The notes: generated by a model not told the origin, from the letters alone. DNA of 64,000 nt from Tamarix chinensis (GCA_030549775.1 CM060175.1:104328922-104392921); one strand, 5' to 3'. Positions 13,059 to 25,320 are shown, numbered from the stretch's first letter. Made by a program: numbers and translations.

Positions 13059-14045
13059 TGTCGGCCAACTAACTAATTTACCCCAAGTTTATAGGGATCT
13101 ATTAGGATGTGTAAAAACCATTTTATGTGTGTCACAATCACTACAAATGTGTACAATATCAAGAACGAATATAAGAGTTTGATACCTTTTGTCTGTAGGA
13201 TCCATCCTCACATAGTGGGCTATGACCACACCAGTGCACACCAATTATCTATTGATGGTATAATTCATTGTCACATCTTGGACAATTCTTTATTCAAGGC
13301 ATTGTAGAATTTTTATTTTATGAGAGGAGACATTATAGGAGTTGATTATCTCTTGATCACATATTTTTACTCCATGTCGATCATCTTTGTATGGCTTTTA
13401 TGACCGATCTTATTATTTTTTTTTAAAACATGGTGTCTTAATAAAAATAAATGTTTTTATAACGAGACAATAATAATGGTAGCACTAAAATTATAACAAT
13501 AAGTGTGAAGTAGTCTAAGAAGAATGATTTTATAATAGGTTTAAGAAAGAACAATTTTCAAAGATGGTATTAATAACTATTTGAGGAATAACCGTTAACA
13601 AAATTTCACTTCTTTTTTCTTGTTTCATCGTTCAAATGAAAGTTCTAATCCATTTTTTTCTTTCATTCTCCTCTAACTAAAAATTTTCTTTTACTTTCAT
13701 CTTCATATTTTTCTCTTTCATTATATGTCATCCTATAGAAATTTTCAAACATATTCATCTTCTCTATTAACACCCCTCTTGGTTCTAATATTTTTTTTTT
13801 GAATTTTTTAGGGATGTGTTGAATTTGCCTATTTTTTCAAATTTAAGATCAGATATGAAAGAGATGGTTATATCTAGATGTTCTAGGAATCAAAAATCAT
13901 GGTTCCTAGAAACAAGTTATTGGTGTTTGGTTCCAGACTTGACTTTGCTCAATGTCACTAGTTGAAGATATTGTGGAAGAGTGCATTGGTGGAGCATCAG
14001 CTGAGTAAGGTGGTGACTTTGTTTTTTTAAAATACCAAAATTACT
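13059..14045. other. Intergenic, nothing recognised
   Basis: AT-rich DNA with homopolymer T runs. No coding, RNA or transposon signature that I can support. Confidence 0.4.
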
Positions 14046-14330
14046 TGACTTGGATTTTCTCGTCGTTGATGATACATCACCGTTTTCTCTTAGATATGAA
14101 AGGTTAGAACCCAATTCTCTATTCTTTATTGTAAGATAATTTTCCTTTAATTCATCTATTTTTTGGTTATGAAAAGGTTAGAAGTGCCTGACTTAGATTT
14201 TCTCATTGTCGGTGGTACATTACCATCTTCTCTAAGATCTAAAAGGTAAGAACTCCATTCTGTAATCTTGATTGTAGGAAAATTTAACTTTCATTCATCT
14301 ATTTTTTGTTCAAGTATGAAAAGGTCAAGC
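14046..14330. repeat. Tandem direct duplication, about 143-bp unit, two copies
   Basis: The block starting TGACTTGGATTTTCTCGTCG at 14046 recurs as TGACTTAGATTTTCTCATTG at 14189. The copies share TACATYACC, TTCTCTWAGAT, AAAAGGTWAGAAC, a TTCATCTATTTTTTG stretch and TATGAAAAGGT in order, with scattered substitutions. The offset is 143 bases. No function inferred. Confidence 0.75.
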
Positions 14331-15286
14331 CTATTTAGATTTAATTCATTTTTTTGCTTATTGGATGGGTTGGGTTTTGTTTTATGTGTGTTTTTGTTCT
14401 CTACATTTTGCTTATTCTAGATCTACTTTGGTTTATATTCATTTGTTTTCTATCTATTTTTCTCTTGGTAGGTTTATGTTTATATTTTTTTCATTTTATT
14501 TTTCTTTCTTTATAGTCACGTGTTGTAATCTTGTTGGTTAAACCCATGGGAGCTAATAAATGGACCGTATCAGATTTTTTTTTTTTTTGTATGTATGTAT
14601 GGTATTCAATTTTATTTGATTTCCATTCAAGATTGAGTGTAAGTTTTCTCATTTGAGGTTTGTTGTTTGGTTGTGTAGCCTCATTCTTCATTGTTATCCT
14701 AAACCATTTTGGAGTGTATGGTATAGTTCCATAGAGAACCATGTGGGTTCAAATCCCTCATGCTCCTATTAAAACTTAATATTCAAACACCAAAAAGTTG
14801 TTGCCAATCATAAGAAAACATATTGAAAGTAGATATTAGAACTTGTGAAACAACCGGTTTTGATAATGATTGTTTGGAACAACTATTATTAAAAAAAAAT
14901 TGAGGAACTAATAATACTAGCAATGATAAGTATAGGCATCTTCTTTGTTATATACTCCATCTATATGAAAAATGGAGTCATTTACATACTTTTTTAAAAA
15001 CTAATAAATATAGACTTAAAACTTTATTTACACCATTCATTTAAATATAACAAATCATTTAATGAATAAATAACGGAAAAAAAAGGTGAGGGTAAATGTA
15101 GAAAATAGGTTTTGACTTTTCTTAAGTGACTTTCTTTTGTATATAAAAAATTAGTGATAAATGAATTATTTTTTCTACACTAATAAAGTAATTTGTAAAA
15201 GGTGAGAACTTTTCTTATAATCACATTTCTTCTAAGATCTTTTCTTCAACTTATTTGAATTTATTTTTTCAAAGGTATAAAAGTTA
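14331..15286. other. Intergenic with a possible degraded Stowaway-like MITE
   Basis: At about 14950-15150 a CTCCATCTATATGAAAAATGG start and an AAGTGACTTTCTTTTGTATA stretch look like the two ends of a decayed Stowaway-type MITE, but the right terminus is lost. Otherwise AT-rich with nothing recognised. Confidence 0.3.
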
Positions 15287-15514
15287 CTCCCTCTAATTCA
15301 AAATAGATGGCACCATATATTTCAAAAATAAGCTTTGATCATTAACATCTTTTAATATATATAGATAAAAAAAGAGTGTATTATGAAAGTATTTTTTTGA
15401 GAGGAATGTAAATATTATCTTTTTATATTATAATACATCATATTTTGATTAAAAAAATTAAATCAAAATTCATTTAAAAAAAACATGATGACATATATTT
15501 TGAATTGAATGGAG
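15287..15514. mobile_element. Stowaway-type (Tc1/mariner) MITE
   Basis: A 228-bp non-coding element beginning CTCCCTCTAATTCAAAATAG and ending ATTTTGAATTGAATGGAG. These are imperfect terminal inverted repeats of the CTCCCTC class typical of plant Stowaway elements. It is bordered by TA on both sides (15285-15286 and 15515-15516), the target duplication expected for Tc1/mariner. The interior is AT-rich without ORFs. Confidence 0.8.
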
Positions 15515-15915
15515 TATTAGTTAACTTTAAAACTCAGTTTTATGGATCTTATTTATATAATTTTGAAGAATAATATCTCTATTATACAATTGTTCTTACG
15601 ATGTGCTCTTCTAAAGTTTTTAACATTTTATTCACATTTTTATATTCAAAAAAAGATGTTGTTTCACTGGGACACCAATTGATTGGTATGGAAAATCTAG
15701 TCAACTAGTTAATTTGCTCATTATTTTTCTAGTCTAAGAAAACTAGTCGACTGGTTAGCCAAAACTAATCAATTAGTTCCACTATAACTTCCTTCTTTGC
15801 TTTTGTTTTGATTTTAAACATGATCCAATGATATTAAAAGTTTGCAATCTTTATATTTTTACATCAAGCATATTCTTTTAGTGCTGCAGACTTATTCTTT
15901 TGATTTTTAGAATAG

Positions 15916-15952
15916 CACACACACACACACACACACTCTCTCTCTCTCTCTC
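15916..15952. repeat. Compound (CA)n(CT)n microsatellite
   Basis: Ten CA units followed directly by about eight CT units. Confidence 0.95.
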
Positions 15953-16598
15953 CTACCCTCAGGTTAACTCCTTATATCAGCTATCCTCCCTTCTTTATTA
16001 TGTTGAGCATGAGAAATAGACTAATATTACTTCCATGCTTCATTTTTCTTACCATGATCCCTTACACTTAACTCTCACCTCACCATCATTACATTATACC
16101 CCCATCAGGCCATTTTCAATCAAGTAATTTACAAGCAACATTATAATCTTTCATTCCCTTTGATTTTATCACATCACAACCCAAATGAATCAAATTTTCT
16201 AATTCATAAACCCACCATTCACTCCTCACTCTCTATTCTCTCATTTTTTAGGAATTAGATAAATCTTAAAAGATTTCTTTTTTCTCCTTCTTCCTCTCAA
16301 GCCTAATATTTATTCATCTATTTTCTATCCATTTATTTTGCTTCTTTGCTCCTGCTATGAGTGGATTTGAGCTGATCAAAGGACCCTACAAATATCATTT
16401 ATTTCATGATTTTTTCACATGGGGGAGTCATAGGGTGTGATTTTATATGATTTTTCCACCTTTTGAGATCTTACATGAATCACGTGAATTTAACTTGAAA
16501 ACTGCTCCCTTATCCTATTAACTAGCAACATTCCCCACTTTTATAAGTGCTCATAGGCTTAATACGTTTACTAAGGTACTTTTAATATATGTGCAGCA
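15953..16598. other. Intergenic, nothing recognised except a TATA-like TTTATAAG
   Basis: Pyrimidine-rich intergenic DNA. A TTTATAAG motif near 16539-16546 lies about 55 bases upstream of the small ORF at 16599 and could be its promoter if that ORF is real. Confidence 0.3.
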
Positions 16599-16700
16599 AT
16601 GGCGACTGCCCACCGTCTCAAAGCATCTCTTGCCCTACTAAGACCACGAGAACTGTCATCCAGGTTACTGTCACAAGTCAAAAAAAAGCAATACGCGTGA
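16599..16700 (+). CDS. Candidate small ORF or first exon resembling a mitochondrial presequence
   Basis: A 33-codon frame starts in the context GCAGCAATGGCG, a good plant initiation context. It encodes a peptide starting MATAHRLKASLALLRPRELS. The whole peptide has Arg/Lys spread through alanine, leucine and serine and has no acidic residue except one Glu, which is the make-up of an amphipathic mitochondrial targeting presequence. A GTGAAT sequence overlapping the stop (exon ending ...CAATACGC) could be a splice donor, so this may be exon 1 of a gene, or a captured copy of such an exon. The surroundings to about 16830 are GC-richer than the neighbourhood. I found no downstream exons and cannot name a parent gene. 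Confidence 0.25.
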   Translation: MATAHRLKASLALLRPRELSSRLLSQVKKKQYA

Positions 16701-18326
16701 ATTTTTTGAATCTGGAAACATTTACCTGGGGACCACTACAAGACACTACCACCTGACAATAGGGTATAGCCGCCTGACGTCTGGGTTCAGCCGACCATTG
16801 CACCACTAGGGAATCTTTATCCTATTTTCATTGATGCAAATTTAAACCTACCGCTCTTTATGAAAAGGAGATTATTTTTTCCTTTTTCTTTACCCCTATT
16901 CCTTAACTAGTTGGTTTACCTAGTATGGTTCTGCTAACCAAAAACATTAGCATAACCAAACTAAACCTAAACAAACTAACACTCCACCCTTTTCTGTTCT
17001 CATCATCACACGTCCCAACCCCTACTCTTTTCCTCATCCTCTACATGTTTGCCCAAGAACCCACTGCCTGCCATCCTCATCCCCCACCTGACTCATGTAA
17101 CCATTTCCTTCACCTTTCGTTTTCTCTCTATTAACCACCACCACTTAGCCTCATCTCTTCCTTACTCCTCCTCCCTAATTATTTTTTATTTCTCCTTTTT
17201 ATAGCATTTGCCCTTATTTGTAGCATGTATTATTCTAAAACCTCCACCTATGTATATTTATTCTACTGCCACCAATCTTTGTGCAACACTACAAACCTGG
17301 CTTCCACCATTTTTCCTCTACTTAACATTCCTCACCATTCTCTTATGCGCCACACAATGCCTCCTCTTCTTCCATACACCTTTCTCCATTAGCTAGGACC
17401 AATACTATATTCCCCTATTATTTTCTTAATACAAATTCCCTAGTGGTTGAGCTTTCACCATCGTTCCTCTACAACCTCCCCAACCTTCTTTGTGTTTTCC
17501 AGTCATTCACCACTTCACAACCTCCTACCCATCACCATTTCTTTGTTTACCACCTACTCTTCAATCCAACACTCCCTTTTATTTTATAGAATTTTTTTCA
17601 CGACCACTCATTTCATAGCCATTGTTGCACACATAGCCTCCTCTTCCATGCAGAACCACCACCTTGCACCTCCTCCTCACATTACACAACATTCTACCAA
17701 AACCCCTCATGTTAGAAGCTCCATACATCATGAACCCTTTATTTTTCTCAACCATAAGTATGTGTGTGTTTCACACCACACCACCCTCTCAGTGTGAAGA
17801 CCTTATGTTGCTACCCCTTAGTAGTATGAGTAGCTATCACCTACATGTGTTCAGTGTGAACTATCCCCTTGTGTGAGCTCATGTTGCATAACCTTTCCCT
17901 CACAAAAAGGTTTGTTATTGTCTGGTTTTGGTTGTTAAATTGTGGAATGTCATATACTAGTTTTAATATATATTTTTTGGGTTTTTTAGGTAAAAAAGGA
18001 AACTATTTGTGGAGGTTATTGGTATTTTTTTATTTTTACTTGGGATTATGGTAACATATATTCTTTAATAAAATGTAAAAATCATATGATAGCATATTAA
18101 GGTTTTGTTATATTATGTTGTATTTATTTTCTTAAGCATGTTTTATTATATTGCATTTATTTCCCAAAGTATGCCAGCATGAAATTATGTGCCATTGAAC
18201 ATGTTAAATTATTTATAATATTAAGTATATGATAGCATGATATAATAGATTTAATGTTGTGGACTAATTATGCATGATGTATATGTATACCATGATAGTT
18301 TGAGAATTTTTTAGCTTATTTAATTG

Positions 18327-18367
<41 letters not shown>

Positions 18368-18372
18368 TTATT
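18327..18372. repeat. (ATT)n microsatellite, interrupted
   Basis: About fifteen ATT units with one AGT interruption, inside copy B. Confidence 0.9.
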
Positions 18373-18440
18373 CGTATTTCCCCATGGGTAAATTTTTCTT
18401 TTAAGTGTACTATGTTTATATTCTCCCAACATATATACCT

Positions 18441-18530
18441 AACATGTATTATATGATGTTAAGTATGAAATCAAGTATTATATGATGCTAAGTATAAAAG
18501 TATGTATTATATGAGGTCAAGTATGAAGCC
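18441..18530. repeat. Short tandem repeat, about 30-bp unit, three copies
   Basis: Three successive degenerate units share TATTATATGA followed by AAGTATRAA. Confidence 0.6.
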
Positions 18531-20074
18531 ATATGGATGAGTTAGATATATATATTAGGGTTTCATATGCCTGATCATATGTAAGCTTAAAATAGTCATT
18601 TGTCATGTCGTATTATTTAGTTGCATGCTAAAGTATTTTAAATTAATGTATTTTAACATTTTCATGAACTAATGTGTTTAAAATGAAAAAGATAATATAG
18701 TGGTAATTTTGGGTTTCAAGAGCATTTTAATCTTTTATGACCTAACGTGTCTAAGTGTGAATAATTGGACATAAGATAGCCTTAGTATATTTATTATATT
18801 GACCATAGTATTAACTTTGACTTTAGGTTGGTTGTTAACCTTAGAATTTACTTGAATAATTGGAACTAAGAAAAAAGTGGTTAAGTATTGAAAAATTATA
18901 CCGTGTATGATTTTATGTGATATTGTGATCACCAAATAAAATTCAAATAATTAAAGGGGAAGACCTCAAAATTTGGGAATGATTTACCCTTTATGGTTAA
19001 CTAATCTAGAGATAAGGTGGGAATTTTTTATTTTGGATTGGTTTTACTAGTGTGTCTTGGTGTCCCAATAAGGCTCTAATCTACTCTATAGGTGACTGAC
19101 AGACCCTATAGAGGGTACCGATACTTAAGGATTAGGTGGCCTAGGTTGGAGGGTATTGTGTTGCCACTTGCCATTAGTGCACTGGTATGACCGATGTACT
19201 TTACATACCTTTGATTTGTATAATTGGATATTATGTTGACTTTGCGCTCAAGAATAACCAATGTACTTTATACATCTCTAGGTTGTCCTTTGTATCTCCT
19301 AGAGTAATTGAAATGAAAGTAATTATTATTTATTATTAGAATTTAATTTAGATTTGTTTCAATGGTTTCCCTTGATCACTACATTTGGTTATACTGATAT
19401 GGATTGGGTTAGCTATGATGCTTAATAAAAAAATTAAATTTTGAAGTGAAAGATTGGGTAAGTAAGGACTAAGTTATACTTGTTTGTTCCACCAGATGAG
19501 AATAATTCCTAGGAGCATTATACCAAGGGAGTTGTATATGTCTGTTCTAATGGTGTCGAGGAGCATCCTACCCTGAGAGGTATACCTATCTGCTCCATCG
19601 GACAAGAATAATGGCAAGGAGAATTCTACCCTTGGAGTTGTACATGTCCATTCCACTTAACAAGAACAGTGGGATCCTTACATTAAACATAACTAGATAA
19701 TTAGAAAGGATGTAATCACTTACTAAATTTGTATACAGTTAAGAATAATGGGATGATGGGAATGTAATATTTGTGAAGGTTATGGTAGACGGAGATTATT
19801 GTTCTACCCATCACATGCATTATTTGATGTGTTTGCATCATATTTTTCCTCTTATCTATCTTCTACATGCTCTATTTGACCTTTGCATGCCTAGTAATAT
19901 ATAACAATTTACTCACAATGGTTGTACTAATGGATTTTATTTTATGGTCTCCTACCTATTTAATGGGTAGTTGTGACTTTGTAGGAATATTTTGATAGTA
20001 CTCATTGATTCAATTCTTTCATAGTGTTGATTTCAATAAGTGTTAATTGAGATTGATCGAGAATAATGTTATCT

Positions 20075-20078
<4 letters not shown>

Positions 20079-20113
<35 letters not shown>
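20079..20113. repeat. (TC)n microsatellite
   Basis: Seventeen uninterrupted TC units near the 3' end of copy B. Confidence 0.95.
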
Positions 20114-20116
<3 letters not shown>

Positions 20117-20360
20117 GACTTTTATGTCATTTATTTTCATTATATATGTTCCCTTCTCTTTGTTTTGTATCATATATTATGGTAGGATTAGGTGTGTTCT
20201 ACACATGATCCCTAAGTATAAGGTTACTTTTTTTTGTACTTGGTATAGATTAGGTATAAGGAGTACCTATTATATGTTAAATGCGGCATAACACCCTTGT
20301 GTATTATTATTTTAGCTTCCACAAACTCAATTTTAGTTCATAAATTGTGAGGGTGTTACA

Positions 20361-21639
20361 AAAAGTGGCTCAAAAGTCATACAAGACTCAAAATTATAAG
20401 AGGTGTTAAAAGATAAAAACAAAATATTTTAGAAATGTTTCAAGAGTTAATAGGATGTAATAAACCATGATTTCAAATAATTTTCATGATTATAATATTA
20501 AAAACATTTTATAATAGTAGGTTATTACAAAATCTGTCATAGTACCACCACAAAGATAATTCATGGGATTTCCTTAGCTTCAAATCAAAAGGTTTTAAGC
20601 ATTATCACTCCAATAATAAGGGGTGTACCCCTACCTTATTATAAAAAAGGCAATGAGTACTCCACAGTGAGGAAAACTCATAGAAGCTTTATGGCTTAAC
20701 TTGAAAACTAGATGTGCTAGACCACCAGAGAGGTAATGAAACTCTCCAACAATCTGAATACCTTATTTTTTTCATTGCATTAAACTAAATAAATATTAAT
20801 ATGGTTATTATACTTTATTGATTATCATTAATTAAGGAATTAAATGATAAGAATGATCCTAAGGCAAAGGCAAAGAGAAATGTTGTAAGGATCAAACTAG
20901 AATAAGGTGCAAGTAAAAGAAAAGAACACCAAATTAGGGGTGTTGGTTACCCCACTAAAGAGTCTATCCCCACTGATGGAAACTTTTGAGGAATCAAAAC
21001 CACAAGAAAAACCATGTTATTTGACAATATTATATTTTTATACCCAAAACTACCTTGGAAATTGGCACAGATTAGATGGTGATTGAAATAGCTTATTGTT
21101 GACCTCCTTGGTCAATCAATATCTTACACCTTGTTTTGTGATAATAATTAGGTTTAAATGAGTTAATATGGTTGTTTAAGTGTACATTAACAATATTAAT
21201 AACAAGGATGTTAAACACACTCATTCAATTATTTTCTCAACTGTAACATTTAAAAGAGGAATCAAATTTCAAATAACAAGAGAATATTATATCAAGACTA
21301 CCAAGACACAAGACCTCAAGGTGTATATTTCATGTCTTAGGTTATTTTGTAAAGTATTTTGAGCATAATGCTTTTGATCTTAATCTCTTATAAAGTTTTA
21401 GAAGCATCCTCAAAATTCATTTGATATAAAATCCCTATTTATTTTAATCCCAAAATCCTTTTAAAAGTGTATTTGAATGCATTAGTTTGAGTCGGAACCA
21501 ATCAATGGGTCTTAAGATAGATTGACTATTTGGTTCAAACCTAGGGTGTTAAGTGTGTAAAAACTCAAGAAGAATCATTTGTTCAAACACTAATCGAATG
21601 GTTAGAAAATTGATCAACGAGTTTTAGAAATATATCAGT
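20361..21639. other. Intergenic, nothing recognised
   Basis: AT-rich sequence. No protein family, RNA gene or transposon end that I can support. Confidence 0.4.
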
Positions 21640-22000
21640 TGGTGTATATAACCAGGCTATGGGTTTTGTTCCTATATAAACCTATTTCGTCTCTATTTGA
21701 ACATTTTGTTAGGTTTGTAAAGCCAATTATTTAGTTTGACCAACTAGGTTATACTTTTTGCTCCTATAGAAACCCATTTCATCTTTTTTTCTTTTTAACA
21801 CTTTGATAGGTTTATAACATCGATCAACTAGGTTGACCAACTAGGCTATGGGTTTTAATCCTATAGAAACCCATTTTATCTCTATTTGATCACTTTGAAT
21901 AGTTTGACTAACCAACCTATGGGTTTTACTCTTGTAGATAACCAATTCATCTATGTTTGATCACTTCGACTAGTTTCATCAGACCAATCAATTGGTTTAC
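21640..22000. repeat. Degenerate tandem array, about 72-96 bp unit, four copies
   Basis: Units begin near 21655, 21747, 21843 and 21915 with GGCTATGGGTTTT or a variant, followed by CCTATAGAAACCCATTT, CATCTCTATTTGATCACTTTGA and GGTTTGTAA-like blocks and ending around TTGACCAACTAG. The spacing varies because of small indels. On both sides (21480-22260, and separately 15680-15780) there are many short CGACTAGTT / GACTAGTTTGACCAA motifs, so the array belongs to a wider low-order repeat. Confidence 0.7.
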
Positions 22001-24939
22001 AAATGAATTGACTAGTTTGACCAACTAAGCCAAGGATTGAGATAAAGTGCAAAATGATTTTTGACCGATAACTAAACCAATTGACTAGTCTAAATAACAC
22101 ATTGACTAGTTTACTAAACCATTCAACTATTAAGATATGTTCATAAGACCAAAAATGTACGATATAAAACTAATCAACATGTTTATACAATGGTAACATT
22201 TTCACTTCAGGTTTGAACATATCTCGTCGACTAGTTTGAACCAATCGATTATCATCAATAAATGTTGAAAATTTTTCCTGTTGCTCGCACAAAATATATA
22301 AGCTTTTTTTTTTTTACTCCGACAACTACATTACTCATCATAAGTACAAATATAATTTATGGGGCAGCTAACTAACAACTTTTGAAATATCATTAAGTGC
22401 CCAAGTTAATTCATTACTTATACTTAAAAAATTAATTCTCAATTACTCACTTTTATATTCATCTCAAGTTGAAATATTTTCAAAAGTGTTTGTACTCATT
22501 CTACTTAACTATAAATTACTTTTGATTATAACATCTAATTCTTTCTAGCAAGATTACACTCACAAATTATTCTTTCATTTCCATATTCACATTATTTGTG
22601 ATATACATTGTAATCAACTAAAACACTCCTCAAAACTCATTACATTAAGATTATGTGTTGCTTAAAATTTTTGAGAAATGCCACTGGATTCGTAGATCCA
22701 TAAATCTAGAGAGAATAAAGAGGTTAACTCGTAAATCAACTTCTAGAAGGTCATTGAGGTAGAAGTCTCATAAACTAAAAGATGAATGATCATCAATAAA
22801 TACATAGTAGATTATAACTCCAAAAGGTAATCCATTTTGGTAGTAAATGTAGAAAAATTTTATTCCCAAACACTACATACTATGCAACAAAATTTTAATT
22901 TACCATTTCTATTCATAAATACCCTATTAACCTTTCTCTAAGGTTCTTTCACTTGCACTTACTTCTATATGAGCATACAATATCTCCTTAGGTTAGTCTA
23001 GATCAATGAAATTTATAAATAGGAACATATTTCAATCACATGCGTAGCCGTATATTTGTCTAGTAAGTATTATTTAATGTAATATATCTTATCATTTTTT
23101 TGTTTAAGAACTTGTATGACCTCTTATATTTGTTATCGATTATTAATAAATATGCACTAGTCTTGTTGTACATAGGTTAGTTGGATGTGGTGAGAGTAGT
23201 AGAATGTCGACCTCTTTAGAAAGTATGAGATTTCACCACCAAAGTAAGCCTATAGGCATTTTTTTTTATAATTTATTAGTAGCGTGAATTTCATCAATTT
23301 ATAAATATTGATCAGATTATAACTTTAGATCTTAGTATATAATGGTTTATTCATTTCTTATTATGATCAATAGTTCTAATGGATGTATTTATAATTAGTG
23401 TTCCCACAAAATAAGTTTATTAATTAAGGAAGGTGGATAGATAAGGGATTTTATTAATGAAGGAAGGTGGTAAGGTGGGGAGGCATATAAGACTTGTTAC
23501 TAAATTAAGTTTTTACAACCTCACCTCTTTTTCTAATCACCAATGTGAGGGAGGAATACATACCTAGGAGGTTGATCGGGAGTTTTAGCATTTAACTTCT
23601 ATATTTTAATGTCTTTACAATAAAGAAATAGTATTAAGGAGTCCACCAATGGGGTTGTCATTGTTAAAGAGCAAGGTAACTAATAGAGAGGAGCCAACCA
23701 ATCATTTACATTAATGGTTCCAAATATTGGGTTTTATTTTATTTTTTGTAGCAAAAAAGATAAATAAGAACTCATTAAAAATGCATTAATTTTAACCTCT
23801 ACCTTAATACTTCTTATTTTCAATCTATACCTCATTTAAATTATTAATAATTATTTTTAGGATATTATCAATAAATTTTATACCATGAGTTCAATAATAT
23901 TGTTCACTCTGTGCATTGTACGAGTGCATAACTAGTTAGCATAACAATAGTATATACGAGCATTATTAATGTATGGATGTAAATATAGAATTCACGTATT
24001 ATTAAATGGTGTGTATATTGCTATTTTTTCTTCGTAATTTTATTTTGATCCGTATGGGTTACTCAAAGTTAGTATAAAATGTATATAAGTTTAACAATTA
24101 GGTTAAACAATAAAAAATCATATTAGGATATATTCGTCTAAAATCCAATGGATGATGTTTTGATTACTAATGCTTCATTCTTTTAATATGTATTCTATAC
24201 ATACATACGTACATACATAGAGTATATAAAGATGAGTAAATTATCATAAATGTATATAATACTGAAAAAGAAATAGTTCAACCTAAGACCTTGTGTAGGT
24301 AAAATCTCGCTCTCAACTATTAGGTTATAAGTTTAATTATATTATTTAACTCTGTTCATTTGGTATGGGATAATAGAAATGACAAAAATAGCCTCAAATT
24401 TTTTAAGGGGGTGGATCACAGAAAAACACTTAATTAAGTTAAAAAAAATGACTTAAAATTAATATTTATTTTATTATGTAAAATTTGGTGATTTATCTTA
24501 TCCTTTTATTATGACACAACAAACAACCACTTAATATATAGACGAAATTATTCATATTACCTGACAACAATATTTAGTAACGTTTGTCCTACATGAATGA
24601 TATTACTTAGGTCATGATCGACGGGACCAATGTTAATGATCTTACACTTGAAGGAACTATACATTTCTTCTAGTGAACTCGTTCCCTAGATACGATACAT
24701 TGGATACCTAAATTTTCATGCTTGTAAAAGATAATACCCTTTCAAAAAGCTGTAAAAAAAGGTGTTATGGATACAATAAAGATATTAATAATATTTGATC
24801 TAGTATTTAAATATTAGCTTAGAGACATAAGAAAATTCACCTTTCCACTATCGATATTATAATATTATAATATGTTTATAATAATATCTTCTAATTTAAA
24901 AAAGGAAAAAAAATCTGACGATAAAGCACAAACGAAGAG
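22001..24939. other. AT-rich intergenic DNA, nothing recognised
   Basis: Continues with scattered GACTAGTT-type motifs to about 22260, then AT-rich DNA without a supported feature. A short TACATACATACGTACATACAT run occurs near 24200. Confidence 0.4.
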
Positions 24940-25320
24940 AATTTGCCCGTTCGATGGTCGTGCCGGTCAACGAGATCTAACAACTGACGACCAAAATGGC
25001 TAATTGAAGCGTTGAGTGGTCAACGCCTGATTTTGTACTAGTTATTCTAGTGGTACACGATGTGGCTGTGCGCAGACGAAGCACCATCGACGAGTGGCGA
25101 CAAGGGCGGGGCGGAGACACGTGGCAAAAGTGAGACAATCTTGGTGGGTTGGACTGTAGATGGGGCGTCCTGACCTGATGAAGTCACTTTAGCCCCTTTC
25201 AGTAGAGCCAATAGCCCCGGCTCATAATTAAGCGTTCAGCCTTTTGGCGTCCTTTTCCATTTTTCTTCCCCCTAGACGGCGGGGAGGCGGTAATGCCGTA
25301 TGCCTCGGAAACTTCATTTA
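24940..25320. promoter_or_regulatory. GC-richer islet with promoter-like motifs
   Basis: This segment is visibly richer in G and C, with many CG dinucleotides, than the AT-rich DNA on both sides. It holds two TGTCTC auxin elements flanking a G-box (listed separately), two TTGAC W-box cores read on the minus strand (GGTCAACGAG, TGGTCAACGC) and a CCAAT box at 25208-25212. There is no open frame of note. It could be a promoter whose gene is lost, or a distal element of the GH3 gene about 10.5 kb downstream. Function is inference. Confidence 0.35.
25114..25137 (-). promoter_or_regulatory. Composite auxin-response element: two TGTCTC sites around a G-box
   Basis: On the plus strand GAGACA occurs at 25114-25119 and 25132-25137, two direct TGTCTC elements on the minus strand spaced 18 bases start to start. 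A CACGTG G-box (25118-25123, extended ACACGTGGCA) overlaps the first. TGTCTC is the classic ARF-binding AuxRE, and AuxRE plus G-box pairs are known in auxin-inducible promoters including GH3 genes. Motifs are seen; activity is not shown. Confidence 0.4.

Larger units (their letters stand above)
16840..20360 (+). repeat. Solo-LTR-like repeat, copy B (left end unclear)
   Basis: The right end reads ATTGTGAGGGTGTTACA at 20344-20360, matching the family terminus GGAGTGTTACA. At 19440-19680 there are the family's degenerate subrepeats (TGTTCCACCAGATGAGAATAAT, AGGAGCATTATACC, GGAGTTGTA). The left part (16.9-17.9 kb) is the usual pyrimidine-rich segment with ACCTTATGTTGCTACCCC and CTCATGTTGCATAACC. 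No TGTAATACCC start is visible, so the left limit is a guess, and its extra length suggests internal additions. Apparent ORFs such as 17447-17797 are low-complexity Ser/Thr/His/Pro runs and not genes. Confidence 0.5.

Noticed and set aside
17447..17876. 116- and 70-codon plus-strand ORFs
   Set aside because: Same pyrimidine-rich repeat segment as in copies A and C; no protein-family similarity.
24184..24230. TACATACA-type short repeat as a CRISPR-like or regulatory array
   Set aside because: Simple microsatellite-like run in a plant genome; no spacer structure.
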